64,000 nt of DNA, from positions 4,598,532 through 4,662,531 of the forward strand of contig CM034597.1 in assembly GCA_020091685.1 (NCBI GenBank), in the 5' to 3' direction. Origin of the DNA: Lutjanus erythropterus (lineage: Eukaryota; Chordata; Actinopteri; Lutjaniformes; Lutjanidae). A model generated the notes under the pieces. That model ran no database searches. It worked only from the letters and a program-made list of their open reading frames with translations, and was not told the DNA's origin. Both the position numbers and the translations under genes were made by a program. The number at the start of each line of letters is the position of its first letter. Position 1 is the first letter of the stretch. Shown in pieces: positions 48,300-60,598 of this stretch.

Positions 48300-48886
48300 A
48301 GAGTTGGGTGATATGTTAACATTTTCCAAACGACCATCATCAGCCCATCCATCGGCGATTGGCGATATCTTCGTCCCCACTCCCACCTTCTCCCGTCCTC
48401 TCTGGTCTCAGCTGGGAGATATGTGCAAGCGGCAAATTAACTGCGTTACACATGGTGCATACGTTCACTACGACCAATAGACAAGTGTCTAGAAAATACA
48501 TATTCTCACACTTTTTTCCATTTTAAACTGAAAAATACAACTGTTCACCTTCTGAATTCAAGTTTCTCTCTTTTACCAAACTAAGACAACCTTAAATGGG
48601 ACGTTAACTCCTTGGAAGACAGACTTAATTCAAATGCGACAGAAAAACATGCAAAACTCATCAAAATGTTTTTTTGTTAGTCCGTCTACTCTTCCTCAGC
48701 TCACTCATGGTCGGCTGAGTGGTTGTGTACTGTGCCGCTGGATGAGAGCGCGGTGCAGAGCGGCTGTCACTCTGCAAAAGTGGAAAATAAAATGACAAAT
48801 ATCGCCCTAAAAATCAGCCAATAAAAGCAGTCAGCGATGGATTCAGCCCATCGTCGATAGACAATATAGTTGTTCAATCGCTCAGC
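48300..48886. mobile_element. Non-autonomous element with TAGAGTTGGGTGATAT end
   Basis: The left end TAGAGTTGGGTGATATGTTA and the right end, reverse-complemented (GAGCGATTGAACAACTATAT), are diverged inverted copies. Internal CGATATCTTCG and GACAAATATCGCCC words fit a common fish hAT-like MITE whose ends read GGGTTGGGCGATAT. No coding sequence survives. Confidence 0.5.
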
Positions 48887-49892
48887 AGTAATATACATTT
48901 TTAAACCACAATTATTAGCTTTAATTTATAACAGCTACAGAGTTGACATGTTATGGCTGAGACACATCTGATAACAATATTCTTTAATGGATTTGTTGAA
49001 AAATAGAAAGTGTACCACTGCTTGAGCAGTATTCCTGCCTTCTTTAAAATCAGGCAGTAAGACATGGCTCTTTTGGCGAGAGCCTTGAATACCTGACTTA
49101 GATGGAAATCTGGGCCACTTTCATATTTAAAAAAAAAACAGATTTAAAATATAGGTGATCATAATAGCACATTTTTATACACATATTATCAGTAATTATA
49201 GTTAAATTTAGATTTTGAAGGCTTTTAACATATTTTTAGATTGTTTGAAGTTTGAATTCTTGTCTGGGACAAAAGTGTTTCTGGCACCAGAAATCAAAAG
49301 AATTAATGCAAATCAAAACATATAAATACATATATTTTATCCTTAAAGAATACATTTTCACCACAAATTACTGAATTAGAGTGTTGGTATGAATCATTTT
49401 TAAAGTTTTTTTGGTTGGATATTTGTCTCAGTTCTCAGGAATGGGTGAATTATTTCCTGCCCTGTGGATAATTTAGCAAAATTTGAATGTGCTCGCTATA
49501 TTTTTAAAACATCAGTGATAATGTTGGAACCTTGGAAGTAAGAGGTGCCATGGTGCACTTTAATGAACTTGCTCTTACACACAGTGAATGAAGCTGACAG
49601 CCTATCATGTGCTGGCCTCTGGCTCAGCTATCACAGCTCTGCTCTCTAACCTGCCAGTGCCACTATTTAACCTGCAGACACTGAACTCTGTGCTCACTGT
49701 GATGCTAAGCCTCAGGTATTCTCATTAGAATAATGCAACTAAACTGATTTGCATTAAGTGGTCTTCAAACAGGGACTAAATGGAGGAAAGCTGCTGTACA
49801 TGTCTTTGAGCGTGGTGGTAATTAGTAAAAACAGCCCCAGTGCACAACAACTCAGCCTCACACATCTGCCTGAGAAGACACACTGAAACCAC

Positions 49893-51160
49893 CAGAGGTG
49901 GGAAGTAACTAAGTACAAATACTTCTTTGCTGTATTCGAGTACATTTTTTAGGTATCTGTACTTGACTACTTCTTTTTTCTAACAACTTTTTACTTTTAC
50001 TCCTTATATTTTAATGCAAATCTGTGCTTTTTACTACTTACATTTTCAAAACAGACTCATTATTTTTAATGCATTTGAGGGGAATCACTTATTACTTTTA
50101 TATTGCATCACTGTGTGCCGCCTTCCCAACATCAAGACTGATTTCAACCTAAATGGATGGGACCGTGATATATCAAAAAGATGAGACCTTGGTGTATCCA
50201 TCAGTGATAGCAGACATAACAAGAAGAAAACTATGTTAAACTCATAAGATGAAAAATGACATAATACCTGTAACAATACACAAAAGATGTAACAAGATGA
50301 AAATGATGTAACAAGACAAAGAAAGGACATAATAAGATGAAATATATACAATGAACAATATAAAGGATGCAACAAGACAAAAACAACATACAAGACATCA
50401 AAAAAAGTAATAGACGAAACGAGACGAGACGAAAAAAATGTGACGACAAAAACAACATAAAGGATGCAACAAGACAAAATATGCATATCAAGACAAAAAA
50501 AAAAAAACACATAAAAGACATAATGCAACAAAAAAGATGTAACCAGACAAAAAAACAACATAAGAGACATAACATGATGAAGAAGACAAAAAAGGTAAAA
50601 GACATAAAATGACAAAAAAAAAAAAAAAGGATGTAACCAGACAAATAAAAAAAACAGAAAACAAAAAACATAACAGGACAAAAAAAGATGTAACCAGACA
50701 AGAAAAACGTAAAAAATTTAACATGAAAAAATAGATGTAACAAGACAATAAAAACAACATAAAAGACAACATGATAAAAAAGATGCAACAGACAAATAAG
50801 ATGTAACAAAATGACAAACAATGCAAAATGTGTAACAAGTCAAAAGACAACGTAGAGGATTTCACAAGACAAAATAGATGTAACAACATGAAAAAGACGG
50901 AACAATACAAAAACGATATGTGAAGACAAAAAACAACATAAAAGACGTAGTGAGACGAAAGACAACATGAAGGATGCAATAAGATAAAGCAGACATAAGA
51001 CAAAAACCAATGTCAAACCTAACAAGACATCAGATGAAAAATGACTTAAAGGATGGTTACTTTTTACCTAAACTTTGAGTACATTTCAGAGCTTGTTTTT
51101 TTTACTCAAGTATCTGTACTTCAACTTGAGTAAAGAAAGTGTGTTCTTTTACCACCTCTG
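49893..51160 (+). mobile_element. Minisatellite-bearing MITE, copy 6 (most complete)
   Basis: Starts CAGAGGTGGGAAGTAACTAA and ends TTCTTTTACCACCTCTG, giving a 9-bp inverted repeat CAGAGGTGG at the very ends. The flanks GAAACCAC and GTAGCCAC match at 6 of 8 positions, a possible decayed 8-bp hAT duplication. About 50215-51040 is an array of imperfect units such as GATGTAACAAGACAAAAA, GACATAACATGATGAAAAA and ACAACATAAAAGACAT. The array is the longest in the window, and its reverse strand gives stop-poor frames that are not genes. The element ends about 155 bp on the intron side of exon 51316-51461. Confidence 0.75.
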
Positions 51161-51315
51161 GTAGCCACAAGTATAAATTTACAACACACAACCCATTCTG
51201 CTCCGTCTCTCTCTGTCTTAGATGCATACAAAAGCAGAGAGCTAATGAGCAGTGAAGGTTCTGCACATTCAAACACATCACACAGGGAGCTTTGAGGCCT
51301 GCCGCTGTGTCGTAC

Positions 51316-51461
51316 CTCAAAGCGCTGAGAGCTGACTTTCTTCCCCTTCTTCATCCAGGTGATGCGAGGTTTGGGCTCACCCACCGCCTGGCATACGAAC
51401 GACGCCACTCCTCCCGAAATCCCTGTCTGGTCGTCAGGGGACTTGATGAAGCTGGGCATGC
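51316..51461 (-). CDS. ptprf: ptprf (LAR receptor tyrosine phosphatase) exon encoding the first half of Ig domain 1
   Basis: The minus strand reads 146 bp between a pyrimidine-rich acceptor (ending CCCCTAG) and a donor (GAG|GTACGA). It encodes 48 residues after a codon split 1/2 at the acceptor and ends on a codon boundary (phase 0). The peptide has the LAR-family signature around [18 protein letters not shown], with the first Ig cysteine at exon residue 23 and the core tryptophan at 35. The lysine-rich loop [13 protein letters not shown] follows; in this family it binds heparan and chondroitin sulphate. LAR phosphatases are single-pass membrane receptors with Ig and fibronectin III ectodomains and two cytoplasmic phosphatase domains, acting in axon guidance and synapse adhesion. 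The form [20 protein letters not shown] matches my recollection of PTPRF better than PTPRD or PTPRS. The two teleost copies (ptprfa, ptprfb) cannot be told apart here. The internal ATG at 51457-51459 is not the start; a signal-peptide exon must precede it. The frame runs straight into exon 37895-38036. Confidence 0.93.
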
Positions 51462-51465
51462 CTAG

Positions 51466-51484
51466 GGGAGAGAGAGAGAGAGAC
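51466..51484. repeat. GA dinucleotide run in the acceptor polypyrimidine tract
   Basis: GGGGAGAGAGAGAGAGAGAC on the plus strand reads as a CT tract directly before the AG acceptor of the exon at 51461, so it serves as the polypyrimidine tract. Confidence 0.8.
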
Positions 51485-51957
51485 AGTGAGACAAAGGAGA
51501 GGGAAGGAAGAGAGGCGAGAGCAGGGAAGATAACCAGTATCAGATGAAGAGCCCTGACAGAGAAACAGCTTCAGGCAAGTTCCAGGGATTTTACCACACT
51601 ACATCTGCTGGAGTTCCTGCAATAACAACATGCTCTTTCAAAAGCTGTCTCCTGCCTGTAGCCACACCTAGTCAACGCAATGCCAGTAAAAACAGCTGAG
51701 CACATCCGTACCCTGATAATAAGCAGCACCTGTCAGTCTTGTTAATAGTGGCGGAGTGCAGGCAGATATGAATGGACAGAGAAACCTTAAAAAATCTGCT
51801 CTGAGTGCATGAATAAACATGTACCGTAAACCAACAGGCGCAGGCGCACATTCACTGGATTCATGAACATCACCTGAATAAAAGCCTGTATGTATGAATA
51901 ATAGTGCTACTTCAAAATTAAATAATAGCTACAGTTCATATAATGGACGTTCATAAG

Positions 51958-52268
51958 AATTCCCAAACCTTTTTTCTGGGGACCCACTTTTTAAAAAAGA
52001 CAAGCCATCATGACCCAAATCAAATTATGTACATGTGTGTGCTCCACCTATTTTCACGTTTGGACCTATTTTTCAACTACTGATCAATCTGTTTTTTGGT
52101 CCATAAAAAGTCCAAGGTGACGTCCTCAAATGTCTCATTTTAATAAAGAAGAACTGCAAATATAAATCTTAAATTTGCAGAATTTCTTCCATAATCTTTG
52201 ATTTATTTGGCAACCCAAATAAAAGCTCCTGTGACCCGCCTGTGGGTCCTGAACCAGTGTTTGGGAAT
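51958..52268. mobile_element. hAT-like MITE with ATTCCCAAAC ends
   Basis: Left ATTCCCAAACCTTTTTTCTG GGGACCCAC and right GGGTCCTGAACCAGTGTTTG GGAAT are inverted ends of a well-known fish repeat (GTTCCCAAAC...GGGACCCACTTT). A separate end-like stretch, AGTGGTTCCCAAACTGGGGC, follows at 52273-52292. Confidence 0.6.
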
Positions 52269-52603
52269 GTCAAAGCAGTGGTTCCCAAACTGGGGCCAAC
52301 TTTAGGGGTGTGTGTGGATGACCAGGGGAGAAATAGTCTGTGATGGCCAAGGCCAAACAAAGAAACAGGCAGAGATGGTTGTTCACATGCTCACCTTACA
52401 GCGTTGTTAAGTAAACTGGTTCATTTTATTTGCAGCCAGCCACACCCCAAACAATCCACATTAAAGAGTTTATTTGATTTCTAATCTCTTTATTTGCTTT
52501 TAGCCTTACACTATTAAATAAATGGAGTGCACACACTTTCACATTGTAGGGTTAGAACAAGCACTTTTCTGTCATATTAATCATTATTGTATATTTCTTT
52601 GTT

Positions 52604-53014
52604 TGAGTTACCACGCTGATGGGAGGTCTCTTCTTGGAGCAGCAAAAGGTGCGGCCAAGGACAGAGGATTCTTAAATATTGTGGCCATGTTCACGGGGGA
52701 TTTGGGTTTTAGTTAGTTTTTCCTTATTAGTTTTAGTTAATGTTCATTTTGTTTTCCCCTCTTGTGTTATTTGGTTTGGCCAAGCCAGTATGTATGTTCC
52801 CTCATGTCTCATTTTGTTGGGTCAGTTTGTTCAGTTAACACCTTGTTTTGTTGCTGCTATTTTGAGTATAGTTCTATTTTGCTGACCTCTTTTATAGGCC
52901 TAGTTATTAAGTTCTTGGTTTATATTGTTTTGCATTTTTTGGGTCAATAAAAGCCCTATTTTTTCCAACAAACACCTGTACTCCTCCTTGCCTCCCTACT
53001 TGGTCCCTGACAGT
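52604..53014 (+). mobile_element. Possible solo LTR
   Basis: The stretch ends ACTTGGTCCCTGACA, with a polyadenylation-like GTCAATAAAAGCCC about 75 bp before the end and T-rich, TTTTGTT-rich DNA before that. This arrangement is typical of fish retroelement LTR 3' parts. The 5' boundary (TGATGGGAGG at 52616 region) and a target duplication are not confirmed, and no retroviral coding region is adjacent. Confidence 0.35.
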
Positions 53015-53363
53015 CAGAGACAGTATTTAATACCTGAGCCTGAATCATTTGCATACGAAGGAGGTCAAGACTTTCTATTATCAAAGGATAAAAGAGCAAT
53101 CATCTCATTTTGATCTTCTCACCTTTATGCACAGATTGTGTACTCTGTTAGCATTGGACTGCATTAGCATCTCATCACCAACGCCAGCAGCATTTGACAC
53201 TAACTCAGTTCTTGTTCTTCAAGTACAGCAGATCAAACTTAAGCAAATAATTCAGTCTATAAACTTCAACACAGTTACAAGAGACAGGTCGAGTTATCAT
53301 TAACCTATTGGCCTTGTTTTCTCTACTAAATTTTGTTTAAAGTCTGTCTGTGGGGGTTACTTG

Positions 53364-54037
53364 CAGGGGCGTGTCCAGACTTTTTTGAGTGGGGTGGCCT
53401 AAGCAGAGCACTGACTTATGCAGGGGTGGCACACAGTACATGCGTATGCAGGCACATGCACACACAAACACATGACAGAATAATTAATTAATTTACCATT
53501 TCTCATATCTACTTTAATTACTGACATTACAGTATCTTACTTATCTAATTCCTATGTTTAAAATTTTCATGTAAGAGATAAATAGTCCCACCAATCACAA
53601 AATAACAGAGTAGCACCATTAAATTTCCATTCAAACTCTTTCCTCCGGCTGTGACATTCCTTAATTCATTCTCAGTATTCCAACATAAAAAAAAAAAACG
53701 TATTATTTTCAGGATTTAACTTTTTTCAAAATTAATTATTTGCTGTGTATAGTTTTTGTTAATTGTTTTTTGAGTCGCATGATGGAAACTACAACTCATT
53801 ACACAGCACTTTGTTGTAAAATGATTCATAAAAAAACCTAAAATATTAAAAGTAGGTGACATAGAAAAGAAAACAATTAAAAATACTTGTCAAATAGTCG
53901 GTTTGAGTGAAGGTCCTGCCTCTGACTGGACAGATAATCAATCATACTTGAGGATAATATGGTAGCATTTGGGGTGGCCAATCAGATTTTATGGGTGGTC
54001 AGTGCCCCCTGAGCCCCTCTCTCTAGATACACCCCGG
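53364..54037. mobile_element. hAT-like element with near-8-bp target duplication
   Basis: Ends CAGGGGCGTGTCCAGA and, reverse-complemented, CCGGGGTGTATCTAGA are inverted. Flanks GTTACTTG (53356-53363) and GTTACTCA (54038-54045) match at 6 of 8 positions. Subterminal GGGGTGGCC occurs near both ends (53391 and 53971). A LINE-like tail sits inside (53625-53700). No transposase. Confidence 0.65.
53625..53700 (+). mobile_element. LINE 3' tail nested in the hAT-like element
   Basis: TTCCTCCGGCTGTGACATTC CTTAATTCATTCTCAGTATT CC then AACATAAAAAA matches the end of the LINE at about 3850-3900 (CTTCCTTCAGGCTGTGAGAC, CATCCTGAGCACTCC, AACATAAAAAA). It is a 5'-truncated insertion. Confidence 0.5.
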
Positions 54038-55060
54038 GTTACTCACCCTGGCTGTCGCCATGTTTCCAGATCTCATTACCTGAGTGAGTAAAGTGGTAAT
54101 CCATTAACAAACACCCCCTTTTGTGCAAAAGCCTGAAAATGACACACCCCAAATAAATTATTCTAGAAAATGAGTGGATAATCATTTTAACTATGTGATC
54201 TTTAATCCAGGACACTTGAAGCTTTATCATCCAAAATTCTCGGGTGATTTCATCATTTACTCATTTTGTCAAATGGTAGTCAGATTTTGTCGCTACATTA
54301 ATTTCAGGAAATGCTGATAACACTGGTGATAAATTGTATTTCTCTTAGGATAAAATCAAATTTAATTTTGCCTCTGATTACTGCTCCAAAAGATCATTTG
54401 TCTGGTTTAATCATGTGTAGTGTTTTTTATTGCTGTTCTGCAGAGTCTCTGTGTCTCCACTCATGTGTGGAATTCTGAGACATTGTTTGGAAGGACAGTC
54501 GGGCGTATTAGCACTCCTTTGCAACACCCTGCCCTCCTTCAGAGACAGACAGCAGAAAATGTAAGGTGGTCAGACAAATAATTCAATATTCCATGCAAGC
54601 TCCACTCACAACAAGAACTGAAAAGTCACTGTGTTCCACCTCCAAGGTGACACCTCTATCCCCACAGAAAGAACCATAATGCAGGTGTTTTTGTTTGGAG
54701 CTAAAAGTGGCTTCTTGAGTGGAGGGTCAGTGTGTGGCGACAGGCTGAGGCAGGTGGATGATAGTAGAAGTGCTGGTGCTTGAAGGCATCAAAAGTATTG
54801 TCATCCAGCGGCTCCCCCCCCCCGCCTCGCTGCTGCCCTCAGATTGTCCTCTGTCAGCACTTATCCTCCAATAAGAGCTTGATTCTCGGCAGCAGAACTC
54901 AAAGATCAGCCTCTTCACAGGGTGCTGCTTGTCTGACTTCTACTTGTGTGGTCTGTGGTTCATGGCTCTTTCCCTTACAGTACACAATAACATATATATA
55001 GTGGCAGCTCACCCACAGATCACTGGAAAATGACGGCCTGACTTCAGAGATATATTTACC

Positions 55061-55290
55061 ATGTAAGGCAGCTTGATTTCTTGAGATCATGCATGAAATT
55101 ATCTTGCCAGGCTTCAAGTTGTCCCTTTGTGTCTGCACCAAAAGAAATGCAGCCACCTTGAACAAACAATGGTGGCCCCTGAAGAGGTTAGCATAGATAC
55201 TGCGATAGAAAACATGTTTTCGCTGTTTTTTTTTGGTTTTTTTTAAAGTGCTTTTCCAGACAGTTTCTAAGGACACCTTCCCAAATGGAA
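55061..55290. repeat. Repeat pair, first copy
   Basis: Shares with 55690-56008 the blocks GATCATGCATGAAATTATCT TGCCAG, TTTGTGTCTGCACCAAAAG, TGCAGCCA and ACAGTTTCTAAGGACACCTT CCC in the same order and orientation. No inverted ends seen. Confidence 0.6.
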
Positions 55291-55689
55291 AAAAAAAGAA
55301 AAAAACATCTGAAATGTCAAGCTAACTTTTTCTAACAAAATTTCAAAAATTCTTGCTTGGAGTTTATGGAGCCAACAGTAAAAAGGAACTACCTCATTCA
55401 TTGAAACAGGATCTAATTACAGTAATTGCAAAACCAAATAAGGATCTTTAATCACTGATGAGTGGCGTTACGTTACTAAACAATAATTCTGGCCAGCCGG
55501 CCGAAAAATGCTTTGGATGACATTATTCATGAATCTCAAAATGGATTCATGCCTGGGCATCATATTTCTAATAACATTAGATAAGTCTTAGATTTGTATA
55601 ATTATAGGAATTTAATCTCCGGGGACCCTGTAATTCTTTTTCTTTTCTTTTTTTTTTTTAACTTGGGAGTTTTTTCATAAGAGCTGTCA

Positions 55690-56008
55690 AAACATTACCT
55701 TGCCAGGCAGCTCTATTCACAGGATCATGCAAGAATCCATCTTGCCAGAATTCAAGTTATCTGTTTGTGTCTGCACCAAAAGTGGTGCAGCCAGTCAGTG
55801 CCCTAGGAGGGTCTCCTGGCTCTTACGGTAGGGGCGTGGTTTAAGGTGTGATGATAACACAAAGCATCCATGGAGGTGTGGATCTGATTGGCTGAAGTTC
55901 GCCCACGTTAGATGTGATAGACAGATGGCTCACTGAATCACCTGCCAAGTTTTTTTTTAAAAGTGCCTGCCCTTTGCCAAACAGTTTCTAAGGATGACTT
56001 CCCCGGTG
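55690..56008. repeat. Repeat pair, second copy
   Basis: Blocks GGATCATGCAAGAATCCATC TTGCCAG, TTTGTGTCTGCACCAAAAG, GTGCAGCCA and ACAGTTTCTAAGGATGACTT CCC parallel the first copy. It carries extra sequence in the middle (55805-55940). Confidence 0.6.
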
Positions 56009-56859
56009 GTTCTGTGTAACAAACCACCTGGCGAGTGATGTTAGTCAAAACACTTTACAAAGATAATAATAGCTCTTTTATATGGTGCTTCTTAACAATT
56101 TAAACACAGGTGTTATGCAAAACTGTCCAGTTTTTCCCCACATCTTCTTTCTTCTTGGTCACATTTTAAAGGATTAATGTTTCTCAACTCCTTTAAAGGA
56201 AATTAAGTTTGTTCCATCATACTTGATATTTTGAGTTCCTTATCAAAACTCAATCTGAAAAAAAATCTGAAATTCTGTCTCAAAATAATATCAGCTGAAC
56301 TGAAAACTGTAAAAAATTTCCGATAATTAATTGTATTTAGCCAGGAACTTATATATGGACTATTGGTTCAAACTGCTGTCCCACAACCAAAAAAACAAAT
56401 TTAAAAAGCATGTAAGTGTGGAACTCTTAGATATTGACCAAGATGATCACAACATGTGCAATAAGGTTTGGTCTGTTGTCTAACTGTACCATGGATAAGT
56501 AATCCACATTCACCCCATTCTCACTCCCAACTTGTCAAATATGGCAGTCGGTGCCTCTACGCTTCACACTATAACACTGTAAGTACCTCCTATCGCCATT
56601 TCTGGAGGCGCCCCTCTGACATTATGTTTTGATGTGCTGTCAGAGCCAGGTGATGCAGTATACAGAGTAAGACAGTGTATGTAGAAGGAGGTGGGGTGGA
56701 TGTATGGGTCAAACAAACACAGGACAGACTCAGAACACTGACATGAGTCAACGCTGACTTCTTTTTAAGACGTTACTTAAAGCTACAACAAGGAATTTTT
56801 AACTGGTTATGAAACAGTCGCAATTTATTACTGATGCATCTGTATGACCTACATAGGTT

Positions 56860-57006
56860 AAGGAGACCACTAAAGAGAAGACTGACTTGTATATATTTTA
56901 ATTAATATATTTTATATATTATATATTTTAATTAATTAAATCTAATTTAAGGAGACCACTAGAGAAAAGACTGGCTGTTTGTACATATTCAAATATATAT
57001 ATATAT
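56860..57006. repeat. Duplicated AT-rich unit of about 88 bp
   Basis: TAAGGAGACCACTAAAGAGA AGACTG at 56859 recurs as TAAGGAGACCACTAGAGAAA AGACTG at 56948. Between and after lie TATATATTTTAATTAATATA-type and ATATATATAT tracts. Confidence 0.7.
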
Positions 57007-60000
57007 GGCTGCTACCAGGTCAGATTCTCCTTGAAATCTGATGAAATGAGTCTGTTTACATTTTCCCAGCCAAAGTTACAGTGAGCAGCATGTTAGTCAA
57101 CCAGCCACTTCCTTTGCCCACCTAGGGTAATTGCAGGGATGACCTAACAAGTATTTGGCCATTGATTGGTCAACAGACTCAATCAAAAGCATCATGGGAT
57201 TGCTAACAACAGCAAAGCTTTTCAAAATGAAGAAATTGATAAAAGAGTGTTGGATTTATCATCAAATATGGGTCTGTTAAAGGGTTAACGTATTTGTTTT
57301 ATGGCAAGCCATGATCTTTTCCTAAACCTAACCAAGTTGTTTTGTTTTGTAAACTTACCCAATTAGTCTTTGGGGGTTTTTTTTGAAAGTTTTCCAGGAC
57401 TTTCTATATTTATTATGGCTAACTTGACTGTGGAGCTCTGCACCTGCAAAAATAATGCTAGAGAGGTACCTACAGCATCATAAAGCGAAGAGCAGGGCCA
57501 TTGACCAAGCTGGCATATTTGACGTGTCCGGAGAGAGAAGAGGGCTGTAATGGATGATCTGCTATGACGGCAGCCAGTTGCAGAGAAGAACGTGAACGTT
57601 CCAGGCAGGGGTTAAATCTTAATTCTTCAGCGGGAAGCCATGAAGAGCATTTTTCAGGCAAGGCATGACATTTTCACAGTAACTTTTGGCAACTGATAAG
57701 TGTGCTCTTTAAAGTTCAATGTGATTCAAAACCCATTTGTACAGTCTGAGCCAAGAGCTGCTCCCCAGGTACATTTCCATGGAAATCCAGTCATACACGT
57801 TGTACAGCAGGTTATAGCCGGGTCCTGAGGATGGTCAATGTACAGCTGGGAAATACTGCCCTTTGCAGCACCACGCAAAAAAAAAAAAAAAAAAAAGCGT
57901 GCAAGAGTCAAGCCAGCACAGAAGGCTTTATCAGAGTTTTCAAGGAGGCATAGGAGGTGGGTGGAAAAGAAGCGAGTGGATCGTACCATTATTAAGCTAT
58001 TTATTTCCCATGGCTGCTGTTGGCTGACCCTGAGGCTTGACACTCTAAATGTAAAACAAGCTGGTGCCCTCAGCTCACTTCACTGGCAGCTTAGAGTTGT
58101 CTCTCACTTGCATTCTTCTCTGACCCCATGCTCGCCTTTTCCTTAGAAATGTGTCTGTTTGACCTCTCACATATAATCCAAAAGGATATGCATTTATGAT
58201 GTGAAGAAAGTGGACTTAAAGAATCTATTGGTTCAGTGTAGAAAAAACACTTTCACCTTATCATAGACTACATGCATTGCAGTATTTTTTTCTTTTTTTT
58301 TTATTACAGCTGCTCTCAGTTAAGTGTAAGTAGATACGTCTCAATTGAATAGCGCAGGTCAGAGAGGGAACTTGTTTATAGATTCAACCATTCTCAGTGT
58401 TATCAGACCATCTTCTCCATCTTTGTTGCAAAGTTGTCTTTGCTAAATCTAGTGAATCTCTTACTGCCAAATGGTTTTGACACAAATCTTTAGTTCAATG
58501 TCAAGTCTTACTCTAAAGACTCTCAGAACCCTTATTCCATCTCAGGAAGGGCTCACTGCATTAAAGAAACAAGGTGTCAGTCTCCTTCAAAACTGATCCA
58601 AGGTACACTTGAAGGTGCAAAATTAAAATGCTTTTATTTTACATGGACATGTGTATTTAAAATGACCCAACATCTTGCCATCAACGTAGTTTTTTTTGTT
58701 GTTTTTTTTTTTAAATCAGGGTCAGCAGTAGCTCACACACCTATATTGTGTGTGCATTTTTTTTGTTATTTTACTCTGTTGATTTAAGGATTGCTTTAAA
58801 GCCACTGTAAACTCAAATCCACTATAGTCTTACCATGTCTAACCATGTTATTTAGGGTGTTGTACATAATGTATACATAATAATATGCATATAAAAAGTA
58901 TTTAGGAATCAGGTTTAATCCAAATTCAAAATACTGTCATCAGTTTTTGTACACTTTACTGTATTAGGTTTGAATTGGGCATATTTGTGCTTGGAAATGT
59001 ATTATGAAAATTGTGTTATTAATTCCACAAAATCATAAAAAAAATGTTGGTTGCTATGTGGGTGCAAGAAAACTTCTCTGCTCCTGCAGCTGCACTCTGA
59101 GTCTGAGCAGTTCAACAATGTTATATCACTGCTTTAACACAAACAGTGATTTAACCTGCCGCCCAAATCAATATCAGTTCAAGTGCACACTGTATTTAGA
59201 CATTTTCCCCACTTTACTTGGCTGTCAGACAGTCTTTACAGACGGCAAACTGAAGCCACTGAACTGCTTTCCTCACAGACACAAAATTAAGAAAAACAGT
59301 CATTTTCCCTCACAGGACACAGGAGTCGATGGATCACTGCTGCCTCGATCTGCAGCAAGTAATGATGGCAATACCACAAACTAACTAACAGCTACAAAGA
59401 CAAACTCCTACAACTCCCGTGTCCTGTGAGGTAAAAATACTGTCTCTGTCCATGGAGTCTGGCAGCTGTAAAGAGAGGTGAAAAACACTGTTTGACGACA
59501 AAGTGAAGCACCGATCATGTTTTGAGTACAGTGTACACTTAAAGCTTAGTTTTCATGTTGGGACTGCTGAGGCACCTATCAAACGTAAGCCAATACACAC
59601 ACACACACAGTTTTGAAAAATGGGCTAAACAGCAAAATGAGCCATTTTTGAACTAGTTTTTTAAGGGTTAAGAACATTTATTTTCACTCAGATCTTGAGG
59701 ATGATTAATGAGAAACCAAACTTTGATATCATATGTGCATTCGTACCATTTCAAACGAAGTTTCCAGATGCTTTAAACCAAAGCAGAGCTACTGATTGTT
59801 GGAACAGTAAAAACCAAGATGGATTTTTTGTGAGTTTTTACAAGACCTGCAACACATTAACCACACACAGCTAATGGATCAGTTCCTGCTGGGTGCTTGA
59901 CCAACAGCTAATGGCTCACCTCTCTGGATGTTTGTAGCCCTTGCAGAGGATACAACTTCCTTGACCTTTGAACTTCTCAAAATTATGTGCTAAAGCTTTT

Positions 60001-60598
60001 TATGTAATGGTCGTACTCAGCCAAGGGCTGCAGGCATTTAGCGACCACTTTGAGGAGAAAAATCCATCCTTTCACACTTTGGAAGTGTTAGGCTGCTGCT
60101 GCCGCTGTACCTTACACATCTAAGCTCTGGTTCTGTGCTGTTGCGTCCTTGCTGCGTTTGGTAACAGGACGAGTGTGGGCACGAGACGTCATATCAACAT
60201 TCACACTTAGATATGAATTTAATTATGTGGGGCATTGATTTGGGGCATTAGTGTTTATAACAGGACATCTAATATTACTTGGGTGTGCATAGATAGACTC
60301 CAGCTTCAACAATAACATATAAGGATGGAGCCCTATAACTTTATTGAAAAGTCTGTATCACCAGGCTCGAAGTAGATTAAGATAACATGGACGGTAATAC
60401 ACAGGCCAAAAATATGAATAAAAAAACAGGCCTTTAATAAACAATCTGTTGTGAATCCAGGTTTGAAGAACAATTCCATAAGTTGAGAATATTTATATTA
60501 TATCTGTAAGGGAAACAGTGATTCCACAAGAATAAGTACATCCAGGCAACTGAGTACAGGTTGTGAAATTATATGTTTATTTTAATAAAAAGTATGTT

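Larger units (their letters stand above)
38037..51315 (-). other. ptprf: ptprf intron splitting Ig domain 1 (phase 0)
   Basis: This 13.3-kb intron begins GTACGA and ends CCAG in transcript sense. Recognisable contents are MITE copies at 41.2-42.0 and 49.9-51.2 kb, a dispersed repeat at 40.26-40.57 kb, a Harbinger-like element at 42.4-43.9 kb, an element with a decayed BED finger at 44.0-45.2 kb and a MITE at 48.3-48.9 kb. The stretches 38.04-40.25 and 45.18-48.29 kb show no coding signal, apart from a small internal duplication near 47.5 kb. Long open frames at 41.4-41.8 and 50.1-51.0 kb come from low-complexity tandem repeats and are not genes. Confidence 0.85.

Noticed and set aside
50085-51003. 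Three overlapping minus-strand ORFs (up to 198 residues) that look like multi-pass membrane proteins
   Set aside because: They read the minisatellite of the MITE at 49893-51160; several frames are open at once and all are Phe/Leu/Cys/Ser-biased.
59430-59465. Minus-strand ATG followed by a phase-1 GT (Met-Asp-Arg-Asp), considered as the ptprf signal-peptide exon
   Set aside because: There is no hydrophobic core and the donor consensus is weak; a LAR signal exon needs about 20 or more hydrophobic-containing residues.
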